Positions 61,893 to 64,000 of a DNA stretch of 64,000 bases are shown in pieces. Numbering within the stretch: the stretch's first letter is position 1; every line of letters starts with the position of its first letter. The DNA is from Arthrobacter sp. ZGTC412 (GTDB taxonomy: Bacteria; Actinomycetota; Actinomycetes; Actinomycetales; Micrococcaceae): the NCBI RefSeq assembly GCF_002929215.1, contig NZ_PJII01000012.1:1-64000 (forward strand), in the 5' to 3' direction. Below the pieces are notes generated by a model. That model did no database searches and was not told the origin of the DNA. It was given only the letters and a program-made list of their open reading frames with translations. The translations under genes and the position numbers were made by a program.

Positions 61893-62884
61893 GGGTTCTC
61901 GTCACCGGCGCAAGCGGGCTGCTTGGGGGAGAAGTGGCCCGGCTGCTGGTGCGGCAGGGCCATGACGTGGCGACATTCCAGCGCCGCCCCTCAGGGGTGC
62001 ACGGCGCTGCGGACTTCCGCGGGTCACTGGCCGACGACGGGGTGCTGCGGGAGGCAGTTCGAGGCGCGGAAGGAATCATCCACCTGGCCGCGAAAGTCTC
62101 CTTCACGGGCCTTGCCGCGGAATTCGACGAGGTGAACGTGGAAGGAACCCGCCGTCTGCTGCATTGTGCGCAGGCGGCCGGGGTGCGGGACGTGGTGTTC
62201 GTTTCGTCGCCTTCCGTGGCTAACTCAGGCGCCGCGATCGCCGGGCTGCGCGCGGAGCCGGCTGACCCGGCGCATGCGCACGGCGACTATTCACGGACCA
62301 AGGCCGAGGCGGAGCTGCTGGCGCTGGCGGCGGACGCTCCTGACTTCCGGGTCGCAGCGGTGCGCCCCCACATCGTCTGGGGCCCCGGCGACACCCAACT
62401 GGTGGAACGGGTTCTGGCACGCGCGAGCCGGGGCCGCCTGCCGCTGCTCGACGCCGGCGCGGCCCTGATCGACACCACGTACGTGGACAACGCCGCCGCG
62501 GCCATCGTCGCCGCGCTGCACCGCATGGAACACGTCCATGGCAGAGCCCTGGTGGTGAGCAACGGTGAGCCCCGCCCGGTGGGCGAACTGCTGGCGGGCA
62601 TCTGTGCTGCGGGAGGTGTCCCGGCGCCGTCGTGGTCCGTGCCGGGTGCGGTGGCGCGGGCGGCGGGGGCGGTGGTGGAGAAGGTCTGGACGTGGGCCGG
62701 GCGGGACCAAGAGCCGCCGATGACCAAATTCCTCGCCGAGCAGCTCTCTACCGCCCACTGGTTCGACCAGCGCGAGACCCAGGAACTCCTCAACTGGACG
62801 CCCGCCGTCTCGCTTGATGAGGGACTGGCGAGGCTGGCCCAGCACTATGGTTCCGGGCCGGCGTCGCGGGTCCCACAGCGATAG
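61889..62884 (+). CDS. oleD: OleD, NADPH-dependent 2-alkyl-3-ketoacid reductase
   Basis: A 331-residue extended SDR. MRVLVTGASGLLGGEVARLLVRQGHDV carries the GxxGxxG cofactor loop; VVFVSSPSVANSG and HGDYSRTKAEAELLAL give Ser, Tyr and Lys of the active site; VRPHIVWGPGDTQLVERVLARA is typical of the 3-beta-HSD/OleD branch. It reduces the OleA product to the beta-hydroxy acid used by OleC. GTG start overlaps the oleBC stop (GTGA), so the three genes are tightly coupled. Confidence 0.94.
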   Translation: MRVLVTGASGLLGGEVARLLVRQGHDVATFQRRPSGVHGAADFRGSLADDGVLREAVRGAEGIIHLAAKVSFTGLAAEFDEVNVEGTRRLLHCAQAAGVRDVVFVSSPSVANSGAAIAGLRAEPADPAHAHGDYSRTKAEAELLALAADAPDFRVAAVRPHIVWGPGDTQLVERVLARASRGRLPLLDAGAALIDTTYVDNAAAAIVAALHRMEHVHGRALVVSNGEPRPVGELLAGICAAGGVPAPSWSVPGAVARAAGAVVEKVWTWAGRDQEPPMTKFLAEQLSTAHWFDQRETQELLNWTPAVSLDEGLARLAQHYGSGPASRVPQR

Positions 62885-62985
62885 GCAACCCATCAGGACG
62901 CATGGCATTTCGATACCTGTTCTATGCAGGAACTCGTTGAGGTACCTTAGTCCCAGTTGACTCCCCTTATCGGCAGGAGCGGGCA

Positions 62986-64000
62986 ATGATCGCCCTTCAC
63001 ACCGTGATAGCCATCGTCGTTATCGTCCTGCTCATCATCAAGGTCAAGGTTGACCCGGTGATCTCGCTGATCATCGGTTCGCTCTACCTTGGCCTCGCGA
63101 CCGGTGTCGGTTTCACGGCGACGATCGTGGCGATCACCACCGGTTTCGGTGAAATCATGGGTGAGGTGGGCCTGCTCATCGGCTTCGGCGTGCTCATCGG
63201 GGCGATGCTCCATGCGATGGGCGCCTTCAAGAAGATGGTGTCGATGCTCGTCAACGGTGTCGGTGCGCGGCGTCTTCCGTATGCGCTAACGGCTGCGATG
63301 GCGACAATCTTTCCTTCGATCTACGTGGACGTGCAGGTGGTTCTGGCTTCTCCGGTGGCGCGCTCGACCGGGCCCTTCATCGGCCGGACCGGGTTGCCGC
63401 ACATGGCAGGTGCACTCGGGACCGGGATCTTCGCCGGCTACGTCTTCGTGCTCCCGGGACTGGCCGCGGTCTCCATCGCCGGCCTGCTGAACATCCCTCT
63501 TGGCATCTGGCTGGTCTACGGCCTCGTGCTGGGGCCGTTGACCGCCATCGCCACCACGTTGATCTTCCGCTTGCTTCTGCGGGGCCGATACTGGGAGGCG
63601 GCAAGGGACGAAGAAGTCGATGAAGCAATGGTCGAACTGGAGACCACCGAGCTGGTCGAGGAGGACACCGCCACCCCTCCTCTGTTCGTCTGCCTGCTGC
63701 CCATCCTCGTGCCCCTGGTGATGATCGCCTTCGGTGCGTTCGCGGAGCTGTTCGGGTTCTCCAACGACTTCATCGCCTTCCTCGGCGACGCCAACTTCGC
63801 GCTCTTCGTCGGTTTGCTCGGTGTTTATGTGCTGTGCCGGCGCACCTTGGGCTCCAAGGGCACGGACACGGCAATGGGCGAGGGCTTCCACACGACCGGC
63901 GAGATCCTGCTCATCACGGGCATTGGCGGGTCGCTGGGTGCCGTTATCGGGGAGACCGGGCTCGACAGTATTCTGGCCGGCCTCTTTACTGCCGACGCGG
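62986..64000 (+). CDS. GntP-family permease, cut by the window edge
   Basis: The first 338 codons of a gluconate:H+ symporter-type permease; still open at the right end. MIALHTVIAIVVIVLLIIKVKVDPVISLIIGSLYLGLATG, then TTGFGEIMGEVGLLIGFGVLIGAMLHAMGA and MATIFPSIYVDVQVVLASPVARSTG are GntP-type stretches; about eight hydrophobic segments are visible so far. An acidic loop (about 206-228) separates the two halves. It imports gluconate or a related hydroxy acid. ATG with CAGGAG upstream; 101 bp after oleD, probably a separate unit. Confidence 0.9.
   Translation, partial: MIALHTVIAIVVIVLLIIKVKVDPVISLIIGSLYLGLATGVGFTATIVAITTGFGEIMGEVGLLIGFGVLIGAMLHAMGAFKKMVSMLVNGVGARRLPYALTAAMATIFPSIYVDVQVVLASPVARSTGPFIGRTGLPHMAGALGTGIFAGYVFVLPGLAAVSIAGLLNIPLGIWLVYGLVLGPLTAIATTLIFRLLLRGRYWEAARDEEVDEAMVELETTELVEEDTATPPLFVCLLPILVPLVMIAFGAFAELFGFSNDFIAFLGDANFALFVGLLGVYVLCRRTLGSKGTDTAMGEGFHTTGEILLITGIGGSLGAVIGETGLDSILAGLFTADA

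Overview
The window looks like chromosomal DNA of a high-GC actinobacterium of the Micrococcaceae, most likely Arthrobacter or Pseudarthrobacter. The basis is the strong G/C third-position bias, frequent GTG and TTG starts, a bacterial proteasome activator ending in GQYL, an Rpf-type LysM protein, an MSMEG_6728-family protein, and an olefin cluster with fused oleB and oleC as in Micrococcus and Arthrobacter. I saw no rRNA, tRNA, CRISPR array, transposase or phage gene. Family assignments come from reading the proteins; no database search was run.

Layout. 0-9.5 kb: DUF1622 protein, an SDR/MSMEG_6728 pair, a small membrane protein, a secreted resuscitation-factor-like protein, UvrA2-type ATPase divergent from adenosine deaminase, a winged-helix/X25-domain protein, a REP-like inverted repeat and acylphosphatase. 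9.6-16.3 kb: a minus-strand run of RecQ, TerC and a giant TM0106-type nuclease-helicase. 16.5-20.7 kb: FdhF/YdeP molybdopterin oxidoreductase, DUF6457 and glutathione-independent formaldehyde dehydrogenase, a probable C1 oxidation group. 20.8-30.2 kb: small transporters, acetyltransferases and regulators, including an ArsR-SRPBCC fusion under a perfect palindromic operator, a MarR-MFS pair, and two genes broken by a frameshift and by a nonsense codon.

30.3-38.3 kb: a sugar-alcohol operon (binding protein, two permeases, zinc polyol dehydrogenase, PfkB kinase, mannitol-type dehydrogenase) with a divergent AraC regulator and matching direct repeats between them. No ABC ATPase is present, so a shared one elsewhere is expected. 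38.3-57.9 kb: mixed accessory genes: GerW, metallophosphoesterase, Bpa, two neighbouring Excalibur-domain proteins (one with an HNH nuclease domain), glycosyltransferase, CNNM/CorC, serine hydrolase, FAD monooxygenase, GDPD, MFS, and a rifampicin-phosphotransferase-like enzyme. Several small remnants suggest gene decay.

58.1-62.9 kb: oleA-oleBC-oleD, overlapping and co-directional, expected to condense two acyl-CoAs head to head into long-chain olefins through beta-keto acid, beta-hydroxy acid and beta-lactone intermediates. The window ends inside a GntP-family permease.

The least explained signals are the ArsR promoter-operator with a predicted leaderless transcript, the near-identical palindrome at almost the same distance upstream of bpa and oleA, the terminator-like hairpin directly in front of the first Excalibur gene, the winged-helix/X25 protein, and a tandemly duplicated membrane protein.
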